A stretch of 64,000 nt of DNA from Streptomyces sp. NRRL S-340. Lineage in GTDB: Bacteria; Actinomycetota; Actinomycetes; Streptomycetales; Streptomycetaceae. The DNA is taken from positions 62,001-126,000 of the forward strand of contig NZ_JOIY01000037.1 of assembly GCF_000720185.1 (NCBI RefSeq). Direction: 5' to 3'. The translations under genes and the position numbers were made by a program. A model generated the notes under the pieces. That model searched no databases, was not told where the DNA came from, and worked only from the letters and a program-made list of their open reading frames with translations. This document shows positions 20,061 to 29,941 of this stretch, piece after piece; within the stretch, counting starts at the first letter, position 1, and each line of letters opens with the position of its first letter.

Positions 20061-20173
20061 GTTACCGGGAGTGTTCCCGGAGTGTCCGGCCGGTGCCCGG
20101 ATTTCACCCGGACGGGAGAGTTTGGGAACGGCGCGTGGACACCCGGCGCGGGACGAGGCCGTAGGTTGGCCGT

Positions 20174-21811
20174 GTGAGTCAGCACAGGCGGCGCCGTGCC
20201 CCGGCGCGCACACCGCGGCACGGATGGTTACTGGTCGGCGGGGCGTTCGCCGCCACGGTCGGCCTCGGCGCCGGTCTCGGCGTGTGGGCCTGGGACGGCG
20301 ACGACGGCGGACCGGCGGACGTGGCGCGTCCGGCCACGGCCACCGCGTCCCCGACCCCGCCCGCTCCCCGCCCCGGCAGGACCTACCCGCTCTCGCGGGC
20401 GCCGCGCACCATTCCCGCCGTGCGCTCGCACACCGCCGCCCGAGGCCCCGGCTGGCGCCCGGCACCGGGCCGGCGGGTGGTGGTCGGCGACGTGTCCCTC
20501 GCCGACGAGGGGAAGCTGCTGGCCGGCGAGCTGGGCCTGACCTACGCGGGGCGGGCGGGCGACGCGCGGGACGGTGACGTACGGCTGGCGCTGGGCGGCG
20601 ACCGGGGCGCGAACCCGGAGTCGTACTCCATGACCGTGCGCGGCGGCCGGGTCACCATCACCGCCCCCACCGACGCGGGCGTCTTCTACGGGACCCGGAC
20701 CCTCAAGCAGGAGGTGCACGCGGGCGGCACGGCCCCCGAGGGCGTAGTCGAGGACGCGCCCGCCAAGCCGCGGCGCGGCTTCATGCTGGACATCGCGCGC
20801 AAGCCGTTCACCGCGCGGTGGGTGGAGGACCGCATACGCGAGCTGGGCGACCTCAAGTACAACGAGCTGGGCCTGCACTTCTCCGACGACCAGGCCTTCC
20901 GTCTCCAGTCCGAGACGCACCCGGAGATCGTCTCGCCCGACCACCTGACCAAGGCGCAGGTCGAGCGGATCGTCGGCCTCGCCGCCGGCCGGCACATCAC
21001 CGTCGTGCCCGAGATCGACTCGCCCGGCCACCTGGGCGCGGTGATCGCCGCCCACCCCGATCTGCAGCTGCGCAACGCGCAGGGCGTGGCGACCAGGGGC
21101 GCGATCGACATCTCCAAGGACGGCGCGGCGCGGATCGTCGACGACCTCCTGAACGAGTTCGCGGGCGTCTTCCCCGGCGGCTACTGGCACCTGGGCGGCG
21201 ACGAGTACCAGGCGCTGACCGTCCGCAGCCCCGAGGCGTCCTACCCGCAGCTGGCCGCCGCCGCGCGCAGGGCCTACGGCTCCGGCGGCACCGTGGCCGA
21301 CCTGACGACCGGCTGGCTGAACGACCGGGCCGCCACCGTCCGCGGCCACGGCCGCGCACCGCGCGCCTGGAACGACGGCTTCTTCCGGAACGCCTCCGTG
21401 CGGCCGGACCAGGACATCGAGGCCGCCTACTGGACCGGCAAGGAGCTGGGCGCCCGCCCGCCGGCCGAGTACCTGGCCGCCGGCCGCAAGGTGATCAACT
21501 ACAACGACGAGTTCCTCTACTACGTCCTCGGCCAGCCGCAGACCTTCGTCTACCCGACCGGGCAGCGGATCTACGAGCAGTGGACCCCGCGGGTGCTGCG
21601 CGGCACCGAGGCGGTGCCCGCCCGGTACGACTCCCAGATCCTGGGCGGCGGCTTCGCCGTCTGGTGCGACCTGGCGCACTCCCAGACCCAGGAGCAGGTG
21701 GCCGCCGGCATCCGCCTGCCGCTGCGGGCGACGGCGCAGAAGCTGTGGGACCCGGGCAGACCACCACTGTCCTGGACGGACTTCGAGGCCCTGGCGGACC
21801 GCCTGGACTGA
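20174..21811 (+). CDS. Exported beta-N-acetylhexosaminidase, GH20
   Basis: A 545-residue secreted or membrane-anchored enzyme: basic N terminus, signal/anchor (WLLVGGAFAATVGLGAGLGVWAW), Pro-rich linker, GH20b-like domain and a GH20 catalytic barrel. RRGFMLDIARKPF opens the barrel, VVPEIDSPGHLGAV follows, and WHLGGDEY holds the catalytic Asp-Glu pair that works by substrate-assisted catalysis on GlcNAc or GalNAc termini. Likely substrates are chitooligosaccharides or wall glycans. It has no lipobox; the hydrophobic segment may remain as an anchor. A large stem-loop follows. Confidence 0.92.
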   Translation: MSQHRRRRAPARTPRHGWLLVGGAFAATVGLGAGLGVWAWDGDDGGPADVARPATATASPTPPAPRPGRTYPLSRAPRTIPAVRSHTAARGPGWRPAPGRRVVVGDVSLADEGKLLAGELGLTYAGRAGDARDGDVRLALGGDRGANPESYSMTVRGGRVTITAPTDAGVFYGTRTLKQEVHAGGTAPEGVVEDAPAKPRRGFMLDIARKPFTARWVEDRIRELGDLKYNELGLHFSDDQAFRLQSETHPEIVSPDHLTKAQVERIVGLAAGRHITVVPEIDSPGHLGAVIAAHPDLQLRNAQGVATRGAIDISKDGAARIVDDLLNEFAGVFPGGYWHLGGDEYQALTVRSPEASYPQLAAAARRAYGSGGTVADLTTGWLNDRAATVRGHGRAPRAWNDGFFRNASVRPDQDIEAAYWTGKELGARPPAEYLAAGRKVINYNDEFLYYVLGQPQTFVYPTGQRIYEQWTPRVLRGTEAVPARYDSQILGGGFAVWCDLAHSQTQEQVAAGIRLPLRATAQKLWDPGRPPLSWTDFEALADRLD

Positions 21812-21818
21812 CAGTCGC

Positions 21819-21896
21819 CGGACCAAAGCGGGTTCCGGTCGGCGGGCGGTGTCCGGTGCGTGCCGGGCGCCGGCCGCCGGGGCCCGCTTTGGTCCG
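21819..21896 (+). terminator. Stem-loop with 14-bp perfect stem and 50-base GC-rich loop
   Basis: CGGACCAAAGCGGG (21819-21832) pairs exactly with CCCGCTTTGGTCCG (21883-21896) a few bases after the GH20 stop. The 50-base loop is itself GC-rich and can fold further. It is probably the terminator, but the long structured loop is unusual and could be a processed RNA end. Confidence 0.6.
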
Positions 21897-22055
21897 CCGC
21901 TCTTGAGGGAGCCCACGCACCGGCTTGGCCGGAATCTTTTCTTCTGCGCTCCCTCTCGACGGGGTGTGACGGCCGTGTGACACTACGGGGCGGCCGCGCG
22001 CAGCACCGGACGGTGCGGCCTTTGCTGAGGTCGGCGGTCTGCCGAGGGGGCGTGG

Positions 22056-22589
22056 ATGATTCTGGCGGAACTGATCGCGCGGGCCGACGAACGCGGCCTC
22101 GCCGCCAGCGGCCTGGCTTGTTTGGACCGGTGCGTTCCACTGCTCGGCGGCGACGACGAGGTGCTGCGCCCGCTGTGGGGGGCGCTCACGGACGAGGGCG
22201 GCGACTGGGGAGCGCGGCTGGAGCGGGCGCGCGGCGCGCTCGGCGTCACGGGACCCGGCGGGCCCGCCGGGGACGAGGCGGCGCTGCTGGCCCGCCGCAT
22301 GCTCGACGCCGCACCGGCCGCCCGGTCCGCCGCCGCCGTACGGGAGTGGGCCGACGCCTGCTCGGCCGCCTCCCTGCGGATCCACGGGCTCCTCGACCCC
22401 GCCCCGGCCGCCGCCCCGGGCACGGACCTGTCGCCGCTGGTCGCGGCCGAACTGCGCCGTCAGATCACCGTCCTCGAACTCCTCACCGGGCACGGCGCCG
22501 CCGGGCTGCGGCAGGCCCGGGAGGTCTCGACGCAGGGGCGCCGGGTCCTGCGGGCCGTGGTGTCCCGCCGGGCTCGCGTCCGGGGGTGA
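22056..22589 (+). CDS. Conserved-type helical protein of unknown function
   Basis: A 177-residue soluble protein, Ala/Leu/Arg-rich and nearly all helical by eye (MILAELIARADERGLAASGL, then LEAR-type repeats and VAAELRRQITVLELLTGHG). No catalytic motif or membrane span. ATG 22056 follows GAGGGGGCG at a suitable distance. It precedes two ECF sigma genes in the same direction but is separated by about 145 bp, so joint transcription is possible but not shown. Codon use is typical of the chromosome. Confidence 0.65.
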   Translation: MILAELIARADERGLAASGLACLDRCVPLLGGDDEVLRPLWGALTDEGGDWGARLERARGALGVTGPGGPAGDEAALLARRMLDAAPAARSAAAVREWADACSAASLRIHGLLDPAPAAAPGTDLSPLVAAELRRQITVLELLTGHGAAGLRQAREVSTQGRRVLRAVVSRRARVRG

Positions 22590-22734
22590 CCGCCGGCCCC
22601 GGCGGGCGCCCGGGCCTGTGACACTTCGGTACGGCCCGGCGCTGATGACCATGGGCGGTGACGCACGGTCCGTCCTGTGACACGGTGCGGGTCCGGCGCG
22701 GCCCGCTTCGCACCCGGTACGAACGAGGACAGCG

Positions 22735-23355
22735 TTGGGCCAGCGAGGGGAGCCCCGTCGCACGCACGCGTCGGACGGGGAACTGGGCGCGGCGGTCGCG
22801 CGGGCCCAGCAGGGGGACGAGGACGCGTTCGCGGTGGCGTACCGGATCGTGCACCCCGGGCTGCTCGGCTACCTCCGCGGGCTCGTCGGCGAGGACGCCG
22901 AGGACGTGGCGTCCGACGCCTGGCTGGAGATCGCCCGGGACCTGGCCCGGTTCGACGGCGACGGGGCCGGCTTCCGCGGCTGGACGGCGACCATCGCCCG
23001 GCACCGCGCCCTGGACCACCTGCGGCGCCGGCGGGTACGGCCCCGGGCGGCGGCGCCGGACGAGGCGGACGTGCTCGGCCTGGCCGGTCCGCTGGACACG
23101 TACGAGCAGGTGATGGAATCGCTTTCCACCGCGCACGCTCTCGACCTGGTGCGCACCCTGCCGCCCGACCAGGCGGAGGCCGTGCTGCTGCGGGTCGTCG
23201 TCGGCCTCGACGCGCCCGCCGCCGCCCGCGTCCTCGGCAAGCGGCCCGGCGCCGTGCGCACGGCCGCGTACCGGGGGCTGAAACGTCTCGCCGAACGCCT
23301 CGCCGCGACCGGTGCGCCGCGGGACGACCCGCGGACGCCGGGGGAGGCGGAGTGA
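22735..23355 (+). CDS. ECF-type RNA polymerase sigma factor (first of two paralogues)
   Basis: A 206-residue group 4 sigma factor. Region 2 is QQGDEDAFAVAYRIVHPGLL through DAEDVASDAWLEIARDL and GWTATIARHRALDHLRRRR. Region 4 is LPPDQAEAVLLRVVVGLDAPAAARVLGKRPGAVRTAAYRGLKRL. The start is TTG 22735 with GAGGA five bases upstream; no better ATG or GTG is present. It is clearly paralogous to the sigma factor encoded at 23629 (for example GLLGYLRGLVG against RLLGYLRTLVG). No anti-sigma gene follows this copy; a terminator hairpin does. Confidence 0.87.
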   Translation: MGQRGEPRRTHASDGELGAAVARAQQGDEDAFAVAYRIVHPGLLGYLRGLVGEDAEDVASDAWLEIARDLARFDGDGAGFRGWTATIARHRALDHLRRRRVRPRAAAPDEADVLGLAGPLDTYEQVMESLSTAHALDLVRTLPPDQAEAVLLRVVVGLDAPAAARVLGKRPGAVRTAAYRGLKRLAERLAATGAPRDDPRTPGEAE

Positions 23356-23483
23356 ACGAGCGGGGCGGCGCCCGGCTCGGGCGCGGACCCGCAGAAAGGG
23401 GAGTGGGCGGGGATCCCGGGCGGCACCGGGGCCGAGCGAGGGCCCTGCGGCACCACGGCGCCGCGGACGCCCTGGCCAAAGCA

Positions 23484-23525
23484 ACGGCCGGGGCCGCCAC
23501 CCCCCACAGGAGAGGCCCCGGCCGT
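23484..23525 (+). terminator. Terminator hairpin after the first ECF sigma gene
   Basis: ACGGCCGGGGCC (23484-23495) and GGCCCCGGCCGT (23514-23525) form a perfect 12-bp stem with an 18-base loop, separating the two sigma genes transcriptionally. Confidence 0.75.
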
Positions 23526-23628
23526 CGCGCGGCACGGGCCGCGCGGCGGCCCGTATCTCCTTCAGCGCCATGAGTGCGTTTTCTGTCACACCTCGGCTCC
23601 CGAGTGGTTGGTTGCACGTTGTACGGTC

Positions 23629-24417
23629 ATGGACGAGAGGCGGTTTCAGGCCGTAACGTGCCTTTCGCGCCGGGTGCGGAAGACGCATGATCACCGCACG
23701 TCCGACGGCCGCGATGCCGCGACGATCCTGCTCGATCTACTGAGGAACCACGGGGTGCTGGGGGACGACGCGGAGCTGACCGCCGCGGTGCTTGCCGCGC
23801 AGACCGGGGACGAGAGCGCGTTCCGGACTGTGTACCGCGCCGTGCACCCGCGGCTGCTCGGATACCTGCGCACCCTGGTCGGCGAGCCGGACGCCGAGGA
23901 CGTGGCCTCCGAGGCCTGGCTGCAGATCGCCCGCGACCTCGAACGCTTCAGCGGCGACGCCGACCGCTTCCGCGGCTGGGCCGCGCGGATAGCCCGCAAC
24001 CGCGCCCTGGACCACATACGCATGCGCGGGCGCCGCCCCGCCATCGGCGGCGACGAAACGGAACTGGCCGACCGGGCCGCCGCCTCCGACACCGCCGGTG
24101 AGGCCCTCGAGGCGCTCACCACCGGCAGCACCCTCTCCCTCATCGCGCAACTGCCCCAGGACCAGGCCGAGGCCGTGGTGCTGCGCGTGGTCGTGGGTCT
24201 GGACGCCAAGACCGCCGCCGAGACGCTCGGCAAGCGGCCGGGCGCCGTGCGCACCGCCGCGCACCGCGGTCTGAAACGGCTCGCGGAGCTGCTCGGCGAC
24301 GATCCGGAATCCGCCGACGCGCTCAGCGCGATGTCGCCCCCGCGAGAACCGCGCGGCCACGCGGTGACGTCCGCCGGTGTGACGCATACGCGCGCCCGGA
24401 CGCAGAAGGACATGTGA
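23629..24417 (+). CDS. ECF-type RNA polymerase sigma factor (second paralogue)
   Basis: About 262 residues from ATG 23629. Region 2 is TGDESAFRTVYRAVHPRLL, DAEDVASEAWLQIARDL and GWAARIARNRALDHIRMRG. Region 4 is LPQDQAEAVVLRVVVGLDAKTAAETLGKRPGAVRTAAHRGLKRL. The N terminus is ambiguous: ATG 23629 or GTG 23674, neither with a clear SD; the AT-richer stretch ttggttgcacgttgtacggt just upstream looks like a promoter, so a very short leader is likely. The gene overlaps the next one (ATGTGATGG), a usual sign that the downstream product is its regulator. The C-terminal tail of about 40 residues is disordered. Confidence 0.87.
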   Translation: MDERRFQAVTCLSRRVRKTHDHRTSDGRDAATILLDLLRNHGVLGDDAELTAAVLAAQTGDESAFRTVYRAVHPRLLGYLRTLVGEPDAEDVASEAWLQIARDLERFSGDADRFRGWAARIARNRALDHIRMRGRRPAIGGDETELADRAAASDTAGEALEALTTGSTLSLIAQLPQDQAEAVVLRVVVGLDAKTAAETLGKRPGAVRTAAHRGLKRLAELLGDDPESADALSAMSPPREPRGHAVTSAGVTHTRARTQKDM

Positions 24418-25613
24418 TGGCCGACGAGCAGTACCGATGGCTGGACCGCGACACCGCGGAGCGCCTGCTCCGCGGAGAGCCACCGGACACCGCCGACGTC
24501 ACCGTCCGTGACCAGGCGCAACGCCTCGCCGACGTACTGAGGACCCTGTCCGCCGCGCCCGCCGTGCCTCCTTCCGACGCCGCGGCCGAACTGCCCGGCG
24601 AGGCGGCCGCGCTCGCCGCCTTCCGCAAGGTCCGCGCCGAGCGGGCCGACGCCCGCGCCGGGCAGGCCGTGGCCGCGTCCGCCGAGGCCGCCCGCCGGCA
24701 CGGCGCCGGCCCGGCCGCCGACGCGGGGCTCGTCCGGCTCGCCCCGCACACGTCCCGGAACGGGCAGCGGGCGAACCCCGTGCGTTCCCGGCGCCCCGGT
24801 CCGCGGCTCGGCCGGCCGGTCCGCCTGGCCCTGTCCGCCACCCTGGCCGCCGGCGCCCTCGGCGGGGTGGCCGCCGCGGCCACGACCGGCGTGCTGCCGA
24901 CCCCGTTCGGCGGCGACGAGCCCGCCCCCGCCGCGTCCGTCTCGCCCTCGGCCACGTCGGCCCGTCCTTCGCCGCCGTTCGCCGGGAGCGGGGAGGGGAG
25001 CGGCGACGGCTCCGGGGCGCCGACACCCGGTGGCGCCGGCGTCACGGCCGGTCCGTCCGCCGGTGACGCCTCGGCGACCGATCGCGACGGCGACGGCGCC
25101 GCCGGGCACGGTTCCCCGGCCGCCGGCGACGGCGACCGGACCGGGCAGGGCGGCCAGGGCGGTCGCTGGGGCCGGCTGTCCGCCGCCTGCCGGGACCTGC
25201 GGGACGGCAAGGTCCTGGACACCGGCCGCAAGCACGTGCTGGACGGCGCGGCGGGCGGCTCCTCGCGGGTCTGGACGTACTGCAAGGGCGTCCTGAAGAC
25301 GGCCGGCGGCCAGGGGTCGGGCCAGGGGAGCGGCACCGGCCAGGGCGGGAGCGGCAGCGGCGGCCAGAACGGCCAGGGGGACCACGACGGCCAGGGCGGC
25401 AAGGGCGACCACCAGGGGCGCGGCGACGGCAAGGGCGGCCGGGGCGGTGACGACGACGCGGGTCACGCGGACGGTGGTCCCTCCGGCGGCGGTCTTCCCG
25501 GCGGCGGCCGTCCGGAGGGCGTCCGTCCGCGCGAGGGCGTCCTGCCCCGCTCGTCCGCCGTACCGTCGCCGCCCGCCAAGGCGGCCTCGCCTCGTCCGTC
25601 GGCACACGTCTGA
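24414..25613 (+). CDS. Single-pass membrane protein coupled to the ECF sigma factor, candidate anti-sigma
   Basis: A 399-residue protein. A cytoplasmic N-terminal part of about 130 residues (ADEQYRWLDRDTAERLLRGE, which echoes the start of other sigma-linked membrane regulators) is followed by one membrane span (VRLALSATLAAGALGGVAAAA). A long extracytoplasmic region rich in Gly, Ser, Asp and Gln contains one short ordered island, LSAACRDLRDGKVLDTGRKH to VWTYCKGVLK, with two cysteines. GTG 24414 and ATG 24417 overlap the sigma stop, indicating coupling. No HxxxCxxC zinc anti-sigma motif is present, so the anti-sigma role is inferred from context and topology only. Confidence 0.7.
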   Translation: MMADEQYRWLDRDTAERLLRGEPPDTADVTVRDQAQRLADVLRTLSAAPAVPPSDAAAELPGEAAALAAFRKVRAERADARAGQAVAASAEAARRHGAGPAADAGLVRLAPHTSRNGQRANPVRSRRPGPRLGRPVRLALSATLAAGALGGVAAAATTGVLPTPFGGDEPAPAASVSPSATSARPSPPFAGSGEGSGDGSGAPTPGGAGVTAGPSAGDASATDRDGDGAAGHGSPAAGDGDRTGQGGQGGRWGRLSAACRDLRDGKVLDTGRKHVLDGAAGGSSRVWTYCKGVLKTAGGQGSGQGSGTGQGGSGSGGQNGQGDHDGQGGKGDHQGRGDGKGGRGGDDDAGHADGGPSGGGLPGGGRPEGVRPREGVLPRSSAVPSPPAKAASPRPSAHV

Positions 25614-25825
25614 CCTGCGCTTTCGCAGTCACCGGAAAATTCCTCCCGGCCAGGTGTGACGTTTTCGGCGGCGCCGACGCAGTACTGAGTGAGCCGACTG
25701 GTCATCGGCCCTTGCACGACGCCGGGGTTCCCCCCGTACCTACGGCTCGTGCATCTGGCGCGGGCGGGACACGTTCCCCCGGTCCCGCCCGCGCCCCGCA
25801 TCCCTCCAGGGCCCGGGCGTCCGCC

Positions 25826-26761
25826 TCACCAGTGCACGACGACCTTGTCGCCCACCTTCACCTGAGCGAACATGCGGGCGATCGCAGCCTCGTCCCGTAC
25901 GTTGACACAGCCGTGCGAGCCGCCGGCGTAGCCGCGGGCCGCGAAGTCCGAGGAGTAGTGGACGGCCTGTCCGCCGCTGAAGAACATCGCGTACGGCATC
26001 GCCGAGTGGTAGATCGTCGACACATGGTGACGTGACTTCCAGTAGACCTGGAACACACCTTCACGCGTGGGTGTGGCCTCCGTGCCGAACCGCACCGCCA
26101 TCGTCGAGACGGTCCGCCCGTCGGTCATCCAGCGCAGGGTCCGGGTCGTCTTGTCGATGCAGAGCACCCGGCCCGTCAGACAGCGCGGGTCCGGCGCGCC
26201 GGCGGGCTGGCCGCCCATGAGGTACAGCTCCCACCGGCCCGGCTCGTGCGTCATCCCGCGCAGCCGCTGCCAGGTGACGGTGTCGGTGCGTCCCGTGCGC
26301 GGCAGACCGCGCCTGCCCTGGAAGCCCCGGACCGCCTGCTCCGTCGCCGGGCCGTACGTCCCGGTCGGCCCCTGGGACAGCCAGCCGATCTGCCGCAGGC
26401 GGGCCTGGAGTTCCCGGACGGCCTGCCCGCTGTCGCCGCGCGACCACAGCACGGGGCCGGCTGCGGGCGCAGCGGCCGGGGCGGTGCGGGCGTCCCCGCC
26501 CGGGCCGCCGCCCCCGCCCGCGCTCCCGCTCCCGTCCTTGCCGTCGGCCTTCCCGCCGCCCGGCCGGGTGGCCGGCGCCTCGATGTGCACGGGCGAGCGG
26601 TGCCGCCCGGCCGATGCGGAACCGGAGGCCGTACCGGAACCCGGGCCCGCGCCCGTGGCGCCGCCCGGCCCCGTCGGCTGCACCGTGCAGCCGTAGACCC
26701 CCGTCAGCGCCACGGCCGCGGCCACGCCGACGGCCGCTCTCCTCATGCCCCCGACACCCAT
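25826..26761 (-). CDS. Lipoprotein L,D-transpeptidase with peptidoglycan-binding domain
   Basis: A 311-residue envelope enzyme. Signal and lipobox are AAVGVAAAVALTGVYGC, then a Pro/Gly linker, a PG_binding_1 domain (VRELQARLRQIGWLSQGPTG, ATEQAVRGFQGRRGL) and a YkuD catalytic domain ending SHGCVNVRDEAAIARMF, with the nucleophilic Cys in HGCVNV. YkuD enzymes make 3-3 peptidoglycan cross-links or attach proteins to the wall. ATG 26761 or ATG 26746 could be the start; both have G-rich SD-like sequence and both keep the signal peptide. Monocistronic, convergent with the anti-sigma-like gene. Confidence 0.9.
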   Translation of the reverse strand: MGVGGMRRAAVGVAAAVALTGVYGCTVQPTGPGGATGAGPGSGTASGSASAGRHRSPVHIEAPATRPGGGKADGKDGSGSAGGGGGPGGDARTAPAAAPAAGPVLWSRGDSGQAVRELQARLRQIGWLSQGPTGTYGPATEQAVRGFQGRRGLPRTGRTDTVTWQRLRGMTHEPGRWELYLMGGQPAGAPDPRCLTGRVLCIDKTTRTLRWMTDGRTVSTMAVRFGTEATPTREGVFQVYWKSRHHVSTIYHSAMPYAMFFSGGQAVHYSSDFAARGYAGGSHGCVNVRDEAAIARMFAQVKVGDKVVVHW

Positions 26762-27086
26762 GCGGCCCCCCGCTGTCCCAGAGATCCTCGCGGCGCCCGG
26801 CCCCGTTACGGCCCCGGCACTCACGGAAAGTCTTTCCATCCGTGACCGGCGGCGAACCACGGGGCATGGTGGGAAACAGGAACGGAAGCGGAAAGCGCAG
26901 CAGCACGACCAGCGGCGGCGGGCGGCAGAAGCAGAACGCGTGCGGCACGAGCAGGGCCGGGTCTGTGAGCAAGGTCCCAGCGTGGGCCCCTGCACCCGGC
27001 GCTCGGCCGCCGCTACAGTCCGTCGCGAGGGTCGGCCGTACCAGCGAGTAACTGGCAAGTAACCACAGAACGCGGAGGCACACACC
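26762..27086. promoter_or_regulatory. Divergent promoter region between L,D-transpeptidase and mutase genes
   Basis: 325 bp without a supported gene. It should hold the promoters of both divergent genes. Just before the mutase SD (GCGGAGG) there is a short direct repeat AGTAACTGGCAAGTAACC (two AGTAAC six bases apart, 27046-27063), which could be an operator half-site pair. Nothing else stands out. Confidence 0.4.
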
Positions 27087-28667
<1,581 letters not shown>

Positions 28668-28912
28668 GCCGGTCTCTCCTCGGACGAGTGACCGGGAGCG
28701 GAGGACGTCCGCTCCCGGCCGGGGCCTCGATGAGCGGGCCGCCCGCTTCGGACGGGCCGGCCGGCCCCGCCGCCCGCATCGGCCGGTGTGCCCCCGGCCT
28801 CTGGGTGGCACTCTCCACGGCGGCGACGGCGACGCGGCGGCGAGGGCCGGCCGCCCGTCTCGGTGCCCGGAACGCCTCCCCGAGCGGCGCACCCCCGTGC
28901 GACACTCCAGCC

Positions 28913-29560
28913 ATGTTCGGCGTCATCGATCTCCCCACCTACCTGGCGGGACTCGTCCTCATCGTCCTGCTCCCCGGCCCCAACTCGCTCTACGTGCTGT
29001 CCGTCGCCGCCCGGCGCGGCGTCCGGGCCGGGTACTCGGCGGCGGCGGGCGTCTGGTGCGGGGACACCGTGCTGATGACGCTGTCGGCCGCCGGCGTCGC
29101 CTCCCTGCTGAAGGGGAACGCCCTGCTCTTCGGCATCGTGAAGTACGCGGGCGCCGGGTACCTCACCTGGCTGGCGATCGGCATGCTGCGCGCCGCCTGG
29201 GGCATGTGGCGCACCCGGCGCGAGCGCACCGCGCAGGACGCGCCCGCCACGCCCGGCCCCGCCGACGAGCGGCCCTTCCGGCGGGCCCTCGTCGTCAGCC
29301 TGGTCAACCCGAAGGCGATCCTGTTCTTCATCGCCTTCTTCGTGCAGTTCGTGTCAGAGTCCAACCCAGTCATCGGGTTCGTGACCCTAGGCGTACTCGC
29401 CCAGTTGGCAAGCGTGTTGTACCTGTCTGCGCTCATCTTCGGCGGGTCTCGTCTGGCTGCTGCGTTCCGTCGTCGGAGGAGGCTCAGCGCAGGGGCTACC
29501 TCGGCCGCCGGAGTGCTCTTCCTCGGCTTCGCCGTCAAGCTGTCTCTGGCAAGCGTGTAG
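28913..29560 (+). CDS. LysE/RhtB-family amino-acid exporter, LeuE-like; 3' third supplied by the integrated element
   Basis: A 215-residue exporter with about six membrane spans (PTYLAGLVLIVLLPGPNSLYVL, then GYSAAAGVWCGDTVLM, SLVNPKAILFFIAFFVQF, VLFLGFAVKLSLA). It closely resembles the LeuE pattern of Gram-negative bacteria (IVLVPGPNTLFVL, LTNPKAILFYVSFFVQF). Up to about base 29350 the codons are chromosomal (G/C third positions). From GTGTCAGAG on they shift to mixed third positions (tta-poor but rich in a/t), while the protein remains a good LeuE. A second, GC-rich copy of its last 33 codons lies at 35276-35374. The element therefore entered this gene and restored it with its own recoded end. 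Confidence 0.85.
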   Translation: MFGVIDLPTYLAGLVLIVLLPGPNSLYVLSVAARRGVRAGYSAAAGVWCGDTVLMTLSAAGVASLLKGNALLFGIVKYAGAGYLTWLAIGMLRAAWGMWRTRRERTAQDAPATPGPADERPFRRALVVSLVNPKAILFFIAFFVQFVSESNPVIGFVTLGVLAQLASVLYLSALIFGGSRLAAAFRRRRRLSAGATSAAGVLFLGFAVKLSLASV

Positions 29561-29569
29561 GGGGCTGGC

Positions 29570-29770
29570 ATGTCTCACCTTGACGATGCTGCGGCCGTGT
29601 TCGCCCGCATGAGTCCCCAGGAGCAGCAGCGGGCACTAGGAGCCCTGGGCTTGCCTGAGAGGCTCCAGAAGGAGCCCCAGGAGCCTGCCGTCACCCCGTT
29701 CGCGGCTCTGAGCAGTAGGCCGAGTAGGCGGAAGCGGCAGCCGATCACCGTGACGGTGCTCAGAGGGTGA
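29570..29770 (+). CDS. Small basic-tailed protein of the integrated element
   Basis: A 66-residue protein starting 9 bp after the exporter stop with GGGGG just upstream of ATG. MSHLDDAAAVFARMSPQEQQRALGAL suggests a helical N-terminal part; the C terminus is basic (RPSRRKRQPITVTVLRG). Codon use is like the element. No family recognised. It may be cotranscribed with the exporter. Confidence 0.5.
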   Translation: MSHLDDAAAVFARMSPQEQQRALGALGLPERLQKEPQEPAVTPFAALSSRPSRRKRQPITVTVLRG

Positions 29771-29890
29771 TACCGGCCCGCTTGGCCAACTTGGTCAGCC
29801 GCTCGTTACTTCGCATGTGCTTGGACACGAGTACTCGGGTCAGTTCCATGCTCGTTGGGTGGACCGCTGCCATCTCGGGAGCGACTTCCG

Positions 29891-29913
29891 CCCCCACCCG
29901 CGCAAGGTGGGGG
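29891..29913. terminator. Terminator hairpin in the element
   Basis: CCCCCACC (29891-29898), a 7-base loop and GGTGGGGG (29906-29913), followed by CTTTCG, form a strong stem-loop between the plus-strand small gene and the minus-strand gene ending at 29942. It argues against the minus-strand frame that runs across it. Confidence 0.7.
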
Positions 29914-29941
29914 CTTTCGTCATGTGCGGGGCTGTCACACG

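Noticed and set aside
24414..25613. Zinc-type anti-sigma (ZAS) assignment for the membrane protein
   Set aside because: The HxxxCxxC motif is absent; only context and topology support an anti-sigma role.
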